Positions 22,601 through 37,600 are shown, counted from the first letter of the stretch. The stretch is 64,000 bases of DNA from Salvator merianae (GCA_003586115.2 QVOM02000119.1:51299428-51363427); one strand, 5' to 3'. The notes: a model not told the origin generated them from the letters alone. Numbers and translations: made by a program.

Positions 22601-25600
22601 TTTTCAGATAGAGGACGTTATGCAACTCTTCCCACCTTATGATTAAAAGGTAGTGGGACTCCTGTAGCTGTTGAATCCAATGTAAATAGGTGCAAGAGCG
22701 TTTTGTTGAATTGATCAGCTGTTAAGATCTCATATGATGTAACATAGATATTTTTAAAATTAGACTGTTAGTTTTTCTTACCCTTATGTATGCTGATTTT
22801 GATCAATGCAAAACAGATTTTGTGTATTGAAACAAAGCAATAGTATAAAATATTTTTCTTTTAATTTGTAGAGCTTGACGGAAGCAAATGAAAAATTAGG
22901 GGCTCAGAACCAAGAGATGAGGAAGAATTTAGAAGAATCTGTACAGGAAATGGAGAAGATGACTGATGAATATAACAAAATGAAACTTACAGTCCAGCAG
23001 TCTGACATTTTTATGGACCAGCTAAGAAAAGAAAAAGAGCAATATAAATTACAGGTACGATATGTTAATAACATCATTGCACAAATACAAAACCCATTAA
23101 AATTAGAGTCCAAGTAGATCATATTGTTCTGAGTTGGTTCTGTCTTCAAGGCATACGTTGCAGACTGTGAGTCATCAGTGGGGGCATTCTTTAAAAACAG
23201 AGCTCCCATACTAGGGATGTACGTGAGCAGGTTGGTTATGCTGTTTGCAGCATGTAAATCTGTCAGAGAGGGCTGGGTTCATAAGGTCTAACACTTTATA
23301 AGCTCAGCTCTCTACTAAGATGGGCAGGTAAGTGCTTAGAGAGATTAAAGGTAGCGCTCTCCTGTCTGCATCATTTGCAGAAGTCTCTGTGCTTCCTCTC
23401 TGGGGGTGGACTTTGCATCCAGGAAGGGGTGGGTGTGTTCCCGTAGAGCTCCCAATGCCATTGCTACAAGGCCTGCTGCAATCTCAAGGTTGCCGGGCCT
23501 TCATGTGGACCCTGCCAAGTCTGTATGGCATAGCAAAATATATTTCTGTGCTGTTCAGGCTTGGTGAGGGGCATGTGAAGGCCTAGACAATCCTGAAATT
23601 GCAATGAGCTGTGCAGTGACATCATTGCAAACTCTATGCTCCCCTGCCCCCTTTTGGCTGCAAGGCCCCCTGGAAGAGGAAGCACGGAGGCTGCAGTGAG
23701 TAACAGAGACAGAGAAATGTTATCTTCAAGCTCTGTGCTCTCCAGCCCCTTGCCTTATTTATTTATTTCAAATACTTATATTCTGTCTTTCACCCTAGGA
23801 AAACAATAAAAACATACATACATATAAACCTTCACCTCACTGTCATAAAAGGTGAAGCTAAAAAGATATTAAACCTAAGTAAGAAACCTCTTTGACAAGC
23901 TTTTATGCTGCCGAATTCTTGTATTTCAATGGGCTTTGAACATTTGTGTAACTGGTTGAATGAAGGATGTAATAATGTTTCTCATGAGCTGATGGAAGGA
24001 GAGAAGCTACTTAGGAAGTTATCCTGGATCACTGTCCCAGAGAGATTTTCCAGTTCGTCTATTGTACTTCATCTTAGAGGAGCCATTTTTGCTTCATTGG
24101 TGATAACATTTTATGTAATTGAGAAAATCTTACATTATGGATGTGTAAAGTTTCTCTAGAAAAGACTGAGCCTCTGTGGTTTTTTCATTCTCTCAGAATG
24201 TATTCTTAAAGCCCTGCTTGAATGGAACGGTGATTCTGTAGACCATCAGCAAAACAAGTCCAGAATTTTAAGAGCCTAGCAGAATCCTTACTGCTTACAT
24301 TTGTGAACCCTCTCTCCTCAGGAGCTGTTTCCATCTTTATGCCTTCTTTGGATTGTGCCTTAGGGCCTCTATTTTCCTGCATCCGTGATAAGGCTAGCTG
24401 CTTGTACACCATGTACCTTGGAGGATCTTGCTACGAGCGCTCCCAATATCGTTCTGATCAATATCATTTTCTGTTCCAGTGTAGACATGTGGGCTGGGAC
24501 ATGTGTATCACAGAAGGTACAGGGCAGTCCTATGGTGCCCAGTTCCACTGGCACATAGGTCCAGCTGTCCTCCCACCTGGGGCTATGTCAGTAGGGTTTT
24601 CATCAGCATTTCTACTTGTCTGAAAGAAGTGAGGAAGAAATATCTGATAATGAGAAGCATGGTAATTACTGGACAAGATACCTCCCCAAGTTGCTTTGCT
24701 CTAGAAGATTTTCCGGGCCTGTTCTGGATACCCTCAATCTGACTCCCTGTGAAAAGACCACGGTAGAGTGACTGATTTAATGCTAACATTTCCTAAGGTG
24801 GCCTGGGTAACCAGTTTTCCTTTTATTCTCCAAACTATGGTCAGGGAGGGATGAGAGTCTGTTTCTAAACTGGTTACATTTCCTCACATCCCTAACAGGT
24901 AATTTGCATTTGAATCAGAGGAACTGGGGATGTGGGAGGTGTCCGTAGTGAATGAGTGCTACAGTTTCAGGCATGATTGCCGTATTAGCTTTCTCCAGGT
25001 TGGAGTTCGCATGATTCAGAATGTATCAGGCAAGAAAATATAGGTCACACTCAAGAAAAGCTTTGAGACTGACTCCTTAACACTTTGCATGTCAGCCAAT
25101 ATCTCTCTGTTCTCATGTGCAACCCTCAAATGACTCAACAAGATTCTTCCAGAGATAACTTCTAAGTAGAGTTCAGGGCTCGAGAATTCATATGGCTCTT
25201 GCATTGGTGGCAGGTTCTGCACTCAACTCCATGTTCCTCTTGACAAGACCTATGACCTGTAGACACCGGTGCCAAACTCAATGCAGTGGCTGAAACTTTC
25301 AAGGACTGCATACTTTTTGGAGATCCCGCATTGAAGAATGTCCTTATGGAGATGAAGAACAGAAAAAAGGCTCATCTGTTGAAGCTCCACATGATAGGCA
25401 TAGATGCCTTCTCTTACTTGTGACCTCAGGGGCTGCTTTATGCATTTCCCCTCTCCCACTGCTACTACACCTGTTATCCAGAGGAGAGACAAGTGTATTT
25501 TGTCCTGTAAAGTCCTTCCCTCAAGGAGGCAATGTCTGGTTGGTTCCCTCTCTTTTCTCATTTTGTGTCCTTGCAGATGTGGAATTGAGCCTTTTACTTG

Positions 25601-28600
25601 AACTACTGCATGTTGTGTTTGGTTTGCTCCAGAGGAACTAGACGATCTAGAAGGTACCAAGGCTAGGAAAAAACACCGTTGTTTCCTTGAGGAAGAGTGA
25701 TTACAGGACAGTACCATGGGTGGCTTCCCTTCTTCCACCATCCCACGGAAACATCTCACATGGTGTGAAGCAGTGTTTCCTTTTGCTGGTTCTTTTTGCA
25801 GTTTTAAAAGTTGCCTCAATTTTTTATGGTAGAAGGGAAAGATATAAGTGTAATTAATACAGAAGTTAACAATTACTTTTTCTTATGGATCTCTAATGTC
25901 AGATTGAGCTTTAGATTTTCATGGTCTGCCACGGCATGATGGGAGATCAATCATTCTGAATGATGGAAAACTAAATTCCATTGCTTGGGACAAAAATTCC
26001 ATTGTTGCCCCATGTGGAAAAAAATGTTATAGCTTTTTAAATCACTCTTACCTCAATACCATTTTTCAGGTTCATGAATTAATGGAACAGCTTAAGGCAA
26101 AGAATGAAGAAGACGATCCTCTTATGGCTGCTGTAAATGAAAAAGTGGAAGAATGGAAGGTATTTTTGTCTAATTTAACTTATTCTGTTGAAACTATTTT
26201 TTTGGTGAAATGCTTTTCCCTAACTTTATCCTATTTTACAGAGAATTTTGGCTTCCAAAGATGATGAGATCGTTGAGTATCAGCAGATGTTGTTAACTCT
26301 GAGAGAACAGCTGAAAATGGCCCAGCTTGATGCAGACAAGAACAGTGTTATAGCCCTCCAGCAGGTACTATTTCTTGTACAGTAAAGTAATAATTGATTG
26401 CATTCATATTTATTTGTATTTTTTATCCCACCCTATACCCAAAGGTCTCAGGGCAGGTTACAGCAGTAAAAAACAAATTTAAAATGAAACCTTGTTCTGT
26501 ATATCCTGACCATTTAAATTGTGCATGTGGCCACAAAAAGCACATTATTTTTCCAAAATGAAGAAAGAACACTGTGGAACAGAAGAAAGGAGGCAGTTGA
26601 TATTTGACTTTTTTCATCGCAGTAAAAACCACTTTCTTCTTTTTGTTCACTGTGCTGTGGTTGCCTCTCTCACTACACCAGCCACAATTACTTAGATGCA
26701 CATGCATCTGGAATATGATCTGTAGGAAAGCATGCACACTTCTATGCTCACCCTTTAATATTGTCAGGAGCATAATTACTGTCTTTTAATGGAGCTTCCA
26801 ATTTACAAAGTGCAGTGTAATCATCATCAAAATACTGTGATGCTTGAAATTTAAATTTAGAAGTGAAATACTTTGGTTCTAATGAGTTTGTTGAATCCAA
26901 ATGATAGCCCGAATAAGAACAAAAGTCAAAAAGTCAAAACATTTTACTGGAGCTGCTGGTTGAACTGCTGGAATAAAAATTGAAACAACTTCAAGTGTTC
27001 CAGCAATAGGGAACAATGGGGAAACTGAAAATCCAATTGTTCTTTCCTAGAGATATCAAAATGAGCTTGGTGGTGTTCATTTCTTCAGTCTTAGAGATTA
27101 ATTTTTAATGGTTTGAAACATTTATGCACCCTGAATGCCTGATATAAAATGCTAATGGTAGTATTGTACTGTAGAACATTTTTTTCTGATTAGAATAAAC
27201 ATCCTCTGGTCATTCAGGCTGCCTCCAGAAGGTGAGAAGAAAATGTGGGATCTTGTTTAGATAGTTTAATTGCCTCCTGCTATCCTTGCTAGTTGGCAAG
27301 CCTTGGCTCTTATCTTGTCCAGCATTTGCTCCCATGATGCTTCAATGGCATGAAGTACCCAGGAGTGTGCAAGCACCTGCACCTGCCTCTGTATTCTGGG
27401 ACTGTGTTGGGATTACTCAGATACGTGTGGCAATCCCAGTATAATCATGGGATAATTCTGGATTTTAGATCCTATCTGGATGCAGCCTCAGTTACAGTAG
27501 GAATTCCATACATGCGTGTAAAGTTGCCGCATTTAGATTAAATATGAAAGAGATGTACATAAACAAATGTTCCTAATTATCAGGCATTATTGATAATCCT
27601 TACTAGATTGACATTTCTCTGAGTCCTATAAATTGTACAAAAAACTTAAGGGAGGGAGAAGTGTTTTTCTCTGCTCTTACTTTGGGCATTTCCAAATGAT
27701 GCACGCTCAGAGAAAAGTGGAGACTATTCACTGCTGAATGTACCACAGGAGCAAAAGGGAAAGTAATAAACTTCTAAATGAACTGTTTTCAGAATTGGAT
27801 GTGTCATAATTAGAGTCCACTTTTTTTGAGCCAGTGTCTAATTTAACATGATATAAGCTATTATGAAAAACCTGTACACTTTACACTGCAAAAGAAGTAT
27901 AATATTACGGTGTTGATTATTTTATATATTTATTGTGTTAGTTAATTAAATGTTTTTTGGGGGAAAGCACTCCATTTTCTAAACTTCAGTGAACTCCTAT
28001 GCTGCTTCAAAGCCTTTGGATGTTCCATCTTAGCTACTACATTGGTATTTACATTCATTTGACTTCCCCAGTATCTTATGTGCCATTTAACTTTTTCTGC
28101 CACATACTTTAATATCCCATAATCCTGTTCACACCTTCCTAAGAGCAAGTCTCATTGAACGGAGTCGAAAGTATTCCTGAGTATAATTATAGTAGAAGTT
28201 ACTGACTGGTCTCCCAGTTTGCTTTTGCAGTCCTAGTAGCTGTGTGACTTTGAGGAGTTTGAACGTTGAACTATACTTTGGACATGTTGTGCAGAGTTCT
28301 TTGCCTGATCCTCCAACTAGCTCTGTGCTCCTTTTCATCTCAGAGTGAACATTACTATTATTAAAGTGGTTCTGTCGGTGTGGTTCACCTGCTGTCATTC
28401 TCTTTCTTACACAATGAAGGCTGGGTTTGGGTATTGCTGTGAATGCAAATAAGGCTGTCAGTGATTGCTAGCCATGATGTATATGCATTATCAGAGCTGA
28501 TTTGCCTTTCCATACTAGTTCCTGTGCAAGTCAAATAGGAGAGGATTGTGCAAATGTCCTACTTGTAAGCTTCCTATGGACACCTAGTTGGCCACTGGAT

Positions 28601-31600
28601 GAATAAAAAGTCTACTTGATGAACATTTAATCTGCTCTAGCTAGACACTTCTTGGGTTGTTAATTCACTTCATCATAGTTCATCCAGTTTATCATGAACT
28701 TTTAGTAAAGCAAGCTCATCAGAATATTCAAGTGATTGTCTAGTTTGAAGACGCATGAAAGTTAGTTTATGTCTAAAACAGAACTGAGTTAAGCATTGTA
28801 GAAAAAAATGCAGTATTTCATCATAATGCATGTTCTACATTTTATTTTGCTTATTGACTTATTTTTTTGCCACTCTTAGATAATATTTTTTCTGTTGTAT
28901 TTTTGTCTGATGTACTGATTTTTTGTATATTAATACCAATCTATCAATATCATTAAGCACCAAATTTTACTTTGTAGGGTATACAAGAAAGAGACAGTCA
29001 TATCAAACTGCTGACTGAGCAAATTGAGCAATATACACAAGAGATGGAAAAGAATGCATTGATTATTGAAGACTTGAAAAGAGATCTTCAAAAAGAAAAA
29101 AGTGAGCCCCCCTCTCTCTGTTTTTCTCTCTCTTTTTAAGAGTAAATTAATTTGAAATAGGATTTTGAAGATGGTTGTACATTCTTCGTAGGACTAAAAT
29201 CAATGAGTATTCACATGTGTGCTGACATGAGCCTTAACTGTGTGAGAATTTGATTCCTGAGGCAAGGAAAGATCTAGTTTTGTGGACTACATTTTTATAT
29301 TGTTCACTGCTTTTTGTCAACCCCTTTCCCCCAGTTCTGATCTGCTACTTTGATATTGGCAGTCACTGAAGCCATATTAGCTGGATTGTTTCTTAAAGAG
29401 TCTTAAAAGTGGATGGAAATAATGCAGAGGTGTGTAAGTCTTTGCAGCTAAAGCAGGGATATGGAAGCCTGAATTTATATGAAGTCAGAATTTTTAGTCT
29501 TTGTACCTTAGTGGCTAAATCCAAGCCAATGCACATCAAAGCATTATAGGCCTTAGCCTCTTCCCTCCTGAATTGCTTGCTGCATCATTGGAGTCTGGTG
29601 ACACAGGCTCTCCAGAGGACTGCTGTACCCTCCAGCCTCTCCTAAACAATACTACAACTTAGATTTATTGGCATCGAGGCTGGCAACATCAGCAGAATTA
29701 CCAACAGGCCCTCAGCCAGCAGGAAAGCAGACTCATAATGTCCTTCCTGGGTCGAGGGGGCTTTTTTTTGCCCAAAGAGCAAAGTCCTATATTGGATTTT
29801 TACACACACACAAAAATAAATTTCAGAACAGTAACAGAAAGAGGCCAATAATTCCGTATAACCTTAGCAAGTATAAACATAATAAAATGAAGCAGAAGCT
29901 CAATTACTGTTATTCTTATAGGATTAAAATATAGAGTTTAACTCCAGGATCGGAACTTTATTTTGGATATGGTACAATACCACATAAAGTATTATAATCT
30001 ATAAGTAGCTTTCAAGTATCAAAAAATGTCAGTCTTGAAGTTAACTTTGACAACAAAGTATATGCACTGGAGGGACTCATGATATCTTTCTTTCCCTTCT
30101 GCTATTAACTTAATGTTAGCCACGCAGGGCCAGGTTTCCTCTGGTGCTCAGGCTTGTGAAAGAAGAGAAATTTCATTTGCCCTGACCTCAGACAGGCTGA
30201 TAAGAGTGTCCACTTGGTTTTTTTTTTTCTGGAGAGCATTTTGTAGAGGTTACTAATCTCGTGATGTGGACCTGTTTCTATGTTCTCTCACTCCTACAAA
30301 GGAATCTGGATCAAGGCCTTCTTTACAACAATACAAACACACGTATATGCTTTCTTGGCAGCACTGGAGCTTTGGTCCAACATAGAGGAGTCTTTTCATC
30401 CATTTATTAAATGATACCCTTGAGGGCCACGGACAGCCTGGCCTCCTGTGTTGCATAACAGAGCCTGAACTTAATGTGCAAAGTTCTTACTCAAGAACTA
30501 TTCAAATTGCTGTGCCAAATATCACTTCTCTCTTCAAAAGTAGCCTTTCTGACTGCCATCACATTTGCTTAAAGAGCAGCAGCATTGTCCATATCTAATC
30601 CATGCTGGGTAGTTACACCAGATTCTGTTATTCTTTGCCAACATCCCCTTTTCCATCTAAAAATAGAATCTACCTTTCACACAACTTCCTGCTTCTTGTT
30701 ACAAAGCTAGATATTGTACATCCATGCTACCTTGATTTGATAATTGTTGAACCTGATTCTTTTCGGAGTAATTTCCAGTGCAATCTACATAGTGATTATC
30801 TGCTGTTAAATCTTCAATACGATGGTCTTACTTGCTGATTGCACTGCAAGAAACAGCTGTATTCCTCCTTAATATGGTCGCTGGCAGCCACTGTAACCAG
30901 CATTACTAAGAGCAATAGCATTATAGAGGATGAGGATAAAGGTGTTCCATTCCTACTCCCTTTAAGTTACAGCTGTCATGCAAGGCTACTGGTAGAACTG
31001 TGTTTACTTTAGTGCACTTATAATTAATTGGGTTAGGAATCAATGGCACTTAACAAGAACAGTACTAAAAAAAGTCAGATTTGTGATGTTAGTAATTATT
31101 TCTGATTTAATTATGCAAATCATTAAAGTATTTTTGCCATTCAGTTCTCAATCACAAACTTCCTATGGGTGTGTGCATGTGTCTGTGTTTTTAAAGGCAT
31201 GACATCTTTTCCTCCTCTGGATCATATTGGGGAACTGCAAGCAAAACTGCATTTGTTAGAACAGAAAACCAAAGAAGCTGAAAGGGTAGCAGAACTTGCA
31301 GAAGCTGATGCAAAGGAAAAAGACAAAGAACTTATTGATACACTAAAACGAATGAAAGAGTATGAAATGGTATGTGGTGTGATTTAGCATAATACACTTT
31401 AAGGTTATTATGCAAAGCATAGAACCCCTAGATGTTATTAAAAAGGACATGTTTTAAATATTGTATAGTACTATGCCTTAGTGGTGGTAGTTGCTAGTCA
31501 TCAAACCTTCTCAGTTTGCCAGTCTTTGTAGTGAACCAAATTCCACAAGCATAGAAGTAACTTGATAGCTGCTACCACTAGCACAATAGCAAGGGTTCCT

Positions 31601-34600
31601 TGCTGGTACTAAATGATGCTTCATCTTTGTGGCATGTTTGGAAGTTGCTGAGCCAATGCATACTGGTTTGGAAGTTGAGTTGTTCTGACTGTCCCCAAAT
31701 GCAGTAGCCAATAATTCTTGGTACTTATGCATTTGCAGGGCTTGGTTTGGTACTGAGCTCTGCCAGACAGGGGAGGTTTCGTTGCCCACCAGGCCTTTCA
31801 CATACCCGTAATAATTTGGTTCATCAGAAGTACTGGATGTGTTTCTGAGTATTCCTGGAAGTCTTTCCTTAATTATTAGTTTTCTTCCTTGACACATTTG
31901 TCTTTTGAATAATATATTAACCAGAGTCCAGAGTAGCAAGGATTTTAGCATACTGGTGTTTCTTGCTGTCACGTCTAGCTACTCATAGAAAAAGTGACAA
32001 TTTGTTTTATTATACACATTTCTTAGTTTTTCTCCTTTTGATTTTTTCTCTCTCTAAGGGAATTTATGGCTTTGAAGAAGCTGTTGCTGAAATAAAGGAC
32101 TTAAGAAAGCAAATTAGAATAAGGGACCATGAGATTGAAACATTAATTAAAGAAATTAACAAACTCGAACTTAAAATTGGTGATTTTCTTGATGAAAATG
32201 AAGAACTCCGGGAACAATTAGGTATGTGTTATGTTGAACTTTGCAGATATTCAGTTGAGATACTATTACTGCAGTAATCTCATTACGTCTCTTTTTCTTC
32301 TTACAAATAATTTTGACATAAGATGCAGACTTGAGCATTTTTTTTCTTGGTTAAGATGATTAACATCATGTTTCTAGTTCTAGCTGCAAAATTTAATTTT
32401 GTCTTTTAGCCTTGACAGATGAGTGAAATAACGACATGAACAAGCATTTTGTAGAACAGCACCAACATTATCAGTGATAAATATTCAGATTGTCTGCTTA
32501 ATGTGTACCAGAATGAGTTTGTAGGATTATAAAACACATTGCAGTATTTGCCATAAATAGGATATGAGGAAGACTAGGTTTAAGGTCTGTTGTCATTCTG
32601 GACAGCTAAGCAGGAGGCAGAGTAGAAATGTCCAGCTGGTTAATACGTGAAAGGATAGTTCTATTCCATTTAGTCCTTCACCTCTGGACTTGACCAGCAG
32701 TTTTCTAATTAAATATAAAATATCTATAATATACATAATGTATATTACATTTCAGGTCTTGATCCAAAGACGATGATTGATTTAACTGAATTTAAAAGCA
32801 GCAAGGCATTGAAACAGCAGCAGTACAAGGCTGAAAACCAGATCTTACTAAAAGAAGTAAGTAAAAAACGTTCACTTATTATGTTTGATTGCCATTATCT
32901 GATCAATTTCCATTAGCCCCAGCTAGCATTGAGCAAGTTTAGGTTACATGCAGAATTAAAATAGTCCCACTGCAGTAAATAGGATTAGGCTGTGTTCAGA
33001 CATACCAAAAAAGTGTCTCAAAAGAGCTTTAGAGACAGTAGCATTTAGAACTTGTGTTCTCATCCCATCTTGAATCTGCATTGTCTAGTCTAGAATTTTA
33101 ATGGGGAGGGAGGCAAAGACTGGCATGTGAACAATTCAACCTTCTAGCCAACCATCTCTAAGCCACACAGATTTTTTTTTAATTGTGTGTGAACACAGCC
33201 TTAATCATGACCAATGAAATTCTATTTATTCCAATGAGATTACTCTAGAAGTGTCTAAGTCTAGGTCTATGCAATAATCTTTTCCATACTATTAAATACA
33301 TTGCAGATTGAAAGACTAGAAGAAGAAAGGGTTGCCCTAAAGCAACAAATTCGTAAACTGGCTCAGGAGAAAGGTCGAAGAGCTGCTACTTTAGGTAAGC
33401 TGGCTTTATTGGTTTCAGTGTTCTTCAGTGTCACGCCTTGAGCAGATGCCAGAAGAACAGTCTTGTTAACCTTCTTATTCTTGGATACCTTTGAAAGATA
33501 TGAGACTTTTTTATAAAGCCAGAGCATCAAATTAGAAAATTTATCCTGCCCTTTCCTGGAGTCAATGGTACTACAGAGTTGGTGGTGGAGAGGATAGAAA
33601 AGTGTGTGTTCAGTATCCTTGCTACTCTCCCTCTGTTAAGATACACAAAGCAGATAAAAGCCTTTGATTTTTGTCGTCTTTTATCATAACTGAAAACACA
33701 TGTGCTCCTTATATTGTTGCAAGTCTCCGCTAAAGTCTTTTACTGCAGAAAAACCTTTATTGAGAAATCTCTCCAGAAAGTGCCCCGAGCTGTCCCTGCT
33801 GTCAATGCCATTGATGGAGCTCTTGTGAATCTAGTGCTGTTTTCTGCTTTAATAGGAAAAATTCTAGTAGATTCTTTAGAAATTTCTCATAAATATATGC
33901 AGATGAAATGCTAACCCTCATCTGCTTTTGAATTGCTTTTCCATTTGCGTAATATCTGTCTTTAGTGATCTATAAAACGGTTGGCTATAGTCATACTGGT
34001 GTATGAGAGCTCTAAATTCAGTACAGAGTTTTTTCACATCACTTGACTTTGAGCTTTTTCTTTAAGTTTGACTACTTAGGTTAAAACTAAATAATCTAGC
34101 CACTGATCAAGTCCTTGCAAATTTGTTCCAACTAGGATTAGATGCAGATGACCTACAGTTGATTGATACCTTTACTGAAGATTTAAAAATGAGAAGGGGG
34201 AAAAGTGAGTTCACGGCTACAGCTAACATTGATGAGGTTAAAGAAAAGGTAAACAGCAAAAACTGTATTCAATTTAACTTCAATTTTTAATTGATTTTTA
34301 AAACAGGAGTAGGTTTTGTATAAAATGTTAAATGCACCTGAGTTTTAAATATGGATTGCTTTTATCTGGTAGTGGAGTATGCTTTATTTGTATTGTAAAT
34401 ATAATACAAATACTGCAGTGGTGCCGGACTTTGCTACACAGAATCCCATGTTTTCATGGCACTCACTCATCCATAATATGAGGATACAATAATAAGTAAT
34501 ACATTCTCAAAATAATACAATATCAAATAAGACAATATTGAATGTTCATATACTAACATTAGACAAATATCAGAAGCAATTACTACATTACTTATTATAT

Positions 34601-37600
34601 ACGACAAAGGTGATTATCATAAGAAATTGTAACAGTCTAGACAATATGAAATTACAAGATTGGTACAAAATATTGTGGGATTTGTTAGTAAATGATTGCA
34701 TAACAGCACAAAAATCAGAAACGGAAGGGGAAATGAAATACGAAAATATTACTAGGTGTGGCTATTGCTATTAGATGAAAACTATATGATAAAGGAAATA
34801 CACGTACCCAGAAAACCTTTCATTATAAAATGGATTAACTAATGAGTTACTGAGAATGAATTATGTGAATAATTAGTAAGGCCTGGAATGGGGAATGGTC
34901 GATGTAAAGCTTTTCAGTGTTGTTTTGTATGTGTGCGCGTGTCTGGAAAGTGACTATTCTATAGTTTTGGTGTTGTATAGTCAGCTGCTCCATATGTATT
35001 GTTAATTGTTCAGTAAACAATTTTTTTTAAAAAAGCCTTTATTGTGGGTACTAGCCATTGGATTGCTTTGTGGAAAGCAGGAGCGTGGTGAACAGAGGAA
35101 AGCATAGGGAAATCCTAATGTTATACAAACATGCAATAAGAAAGATGGTTCACTTGTGAGGTTCTGCACATGCAGAACACCTCAGAAAGATAAAAGGGGG
35201 AATATATACTTATCCTTTTGGAAAATGACATCTTAAGAGAGGCTTGCTGGATTCAAAAAACAAATGGAAAATAGATAAGTAACCAAATTTGCTTGACAGT
35301 GCTTTTAGGATCTTTGGGTAAATGTAACGATAATGGCAGACAGGACCTCCCAAAGCAGCTGGAGGAATCCTTTCTGCAGCTAAACTGGGCTCCAAACTAA
35401 ATTGAAGTTAATGGCTATCCAGTACCCCTGTACAGTGGAGGAGAGTATGCACTAATATTGCTGTGGGTGTTTATGTTACAGTGTGGAAATAAAAGCATTT
35501 TTGAGGAGTTGGTGGCCCAATGATGTCTGCTCCTCCATACCTGACAGTTAATATGATGCATATTTGTTTCCCTCAGATATGTAGATTTCAGTAGGGAAAA
35601 AGCAAAAGATCTTGGGCAATAGATTGAGAAGAATTAGAATATTGAAGTGTATTTTTCTGAAAATGTGAGAGCAGTTCTTTATTTCTTTTCAGTTGAGTAC
35701 TCAGCTTGCTTCACAGATACAAGTAATGGATAGCGATGATGGTTCCAAAGTTTTTACCATAGACGAGCTTTACAGTTCTGTAGGGGAACATTCTACAGAA
35801 AATCTAGGAACACCTTTATTTCCAGTCAGTTATAAGGAATCAGAAGAATTAAGAGTAGACTGTCCAGTTTCATTTTCTACCACGGAAAGGCGAGGAAGAT
35901 ATAGTAAAAGACAACAAAGGCAGGAAAGGCAGATGAAACAAACTGAAATAACTTCTCCTGACGGTATGCCGGAATGTTCTGTTGGAACACTATCCTTCGA
36001 TTTCCAGCAGGAGCTGCCACTTTCAGGGCTTGGAAAGCCAATGTCATCCTATATAGTACAGGAGGTTCTCTTGCAAGATGAGGGGACTTCTGAAATAAAG
36101 TTGTTGGATTTGAGAGCTGATTTGCAAGACATGGGCAAAGATGAGATAAATTTTCCAGAAACACAGCCAGCGGAATACATGAATGGAAGATTTGATTGTG
36201 GTCAGCCAGTAAATGCACATCAGATAGATGGAGATGAGAGACTCATAAGGCAACTGAGAAATGAATTAATATTTCTTAGGTCAGAGGTGAGATGTCTTAA
36301 TCATACTGTTGAAATAGATATATGTGCCATACTGGTGAACAGATAAATGATAGCACATATGCATTTTTTATTCTGGATGGAAAATAACATTGCAAGTACT
36401 GTATTTTAAAAATCAAACAAATTTATAAAGCAAATTATTACGGTGGAATTGCATAAATGCTGACTATAGATCCTGTGTTGCACTAAATGTAATAGGTATT
36501 GCAAGTAGTTAAGACTGAATTGTGAGGATAATATACAGTGTTAAAGCCTTTGAATATATTGTTGAAAACATGTTTTCATTAATTATTACTTATTCTTTAG
36601 AATGAGCGGATATTGAGAAACTTGTTTTCCAAGAATTCAGTGAATAAAAATGCAGAACTAGTGCTTGAGAGATGCAAAAGCAAGGAATTTGAGGTAGTTC
36701 AAGGTTTTTCCAGTGATAACTTGTAGCCTCACAACTAATTTTAACAAGTTTGTATTCTGTGGCTGAATGTATTGTTGAGCAGACTGAAGTGTTTGTCTTC
36801 ATTTTATAAATAGCAAGTTGTGTGCTTTGAGTGGAATATTTGAAGTGTATGCTTTCATACGTTTTTGAAAATGCATGTTACATAAGGTTTATGTACTGTT
36901 TCCCCCCCAATTTCTCAGTTTATGTTCTGTTCAAAATGATGACCCTCCTTTAGATTTGAGGAAATCATTTTTAAGGCTGCTACATTTTTTTGGCAGAATA
37001 ACTTCCTTACCAAAGAATTAAATGAACGGGAAAAGGATTTGGAACAAAACCGAATTGTAATAGCCAAGTTTCAATCTAAATGTAAGTAGAATCTTAATTT
37101 ACATCTTAGAATAAATAATCAAAATTAATTGGTTTTGCTTTTTTTTTAAAAAAATCTAGCAAATATAGAATATCTATACTGGTTTTAAGAAATAAATATT
37201 TGAAATACATGTACTTAAAACTTTTGTGTTGAGTCTCACCTTAAAATTTATTAAACTTTTAACTTTCTCTAGTTATCATTGTAAACTTGGTTGTAAAGTG
37301 CCAACTTATCATCAACTTGATGATAAAGTGCAAGAAATAATCTATATCCGTTTTAATTGCAGTGAAAGAATTAGTACAAGAAAATAGAAATCTTGAACAA
37401 GGCATGAAAGAAATTCTACAAGCTATCAAAGAAATGCAGAAAGATCCCAATGTGAAAGGTGGAGAAACTGCTCTTATGATTCCTAGTCTGGAAAGATTAG
37501 TAAATGTAAGTCCTTTTTTTCATTTTACTTAACTAGCTCAATGGAACCTGTTTGCTAAAGAGATTTCACCTTCAGCTAATCCAGATAACAAATTTAATAA

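Larger units (their letters stand above)
26365..28977. other. Intron 12
   Basis: Contains a L2/SINE-type tail (26404-26484) and a short inverted-terminal element (27216-27488). The remainder is AT-rich and unassigned. Confidence 0.5.

Noticed and set aside
31511..31972. Minus-strand frame of 153 codons in intron 14
   Set aside because: No recognisable domain, no splice or promoter context, and low-information composition; treated as chance.
35693..36346. Exon 19 as an independent intronless gene starting at a TTG or internal ATG
   Set aside because: It has good splice sites at both ends, sits in the CEP290 frame and phase, and ends in coiled coil like its neighbours.
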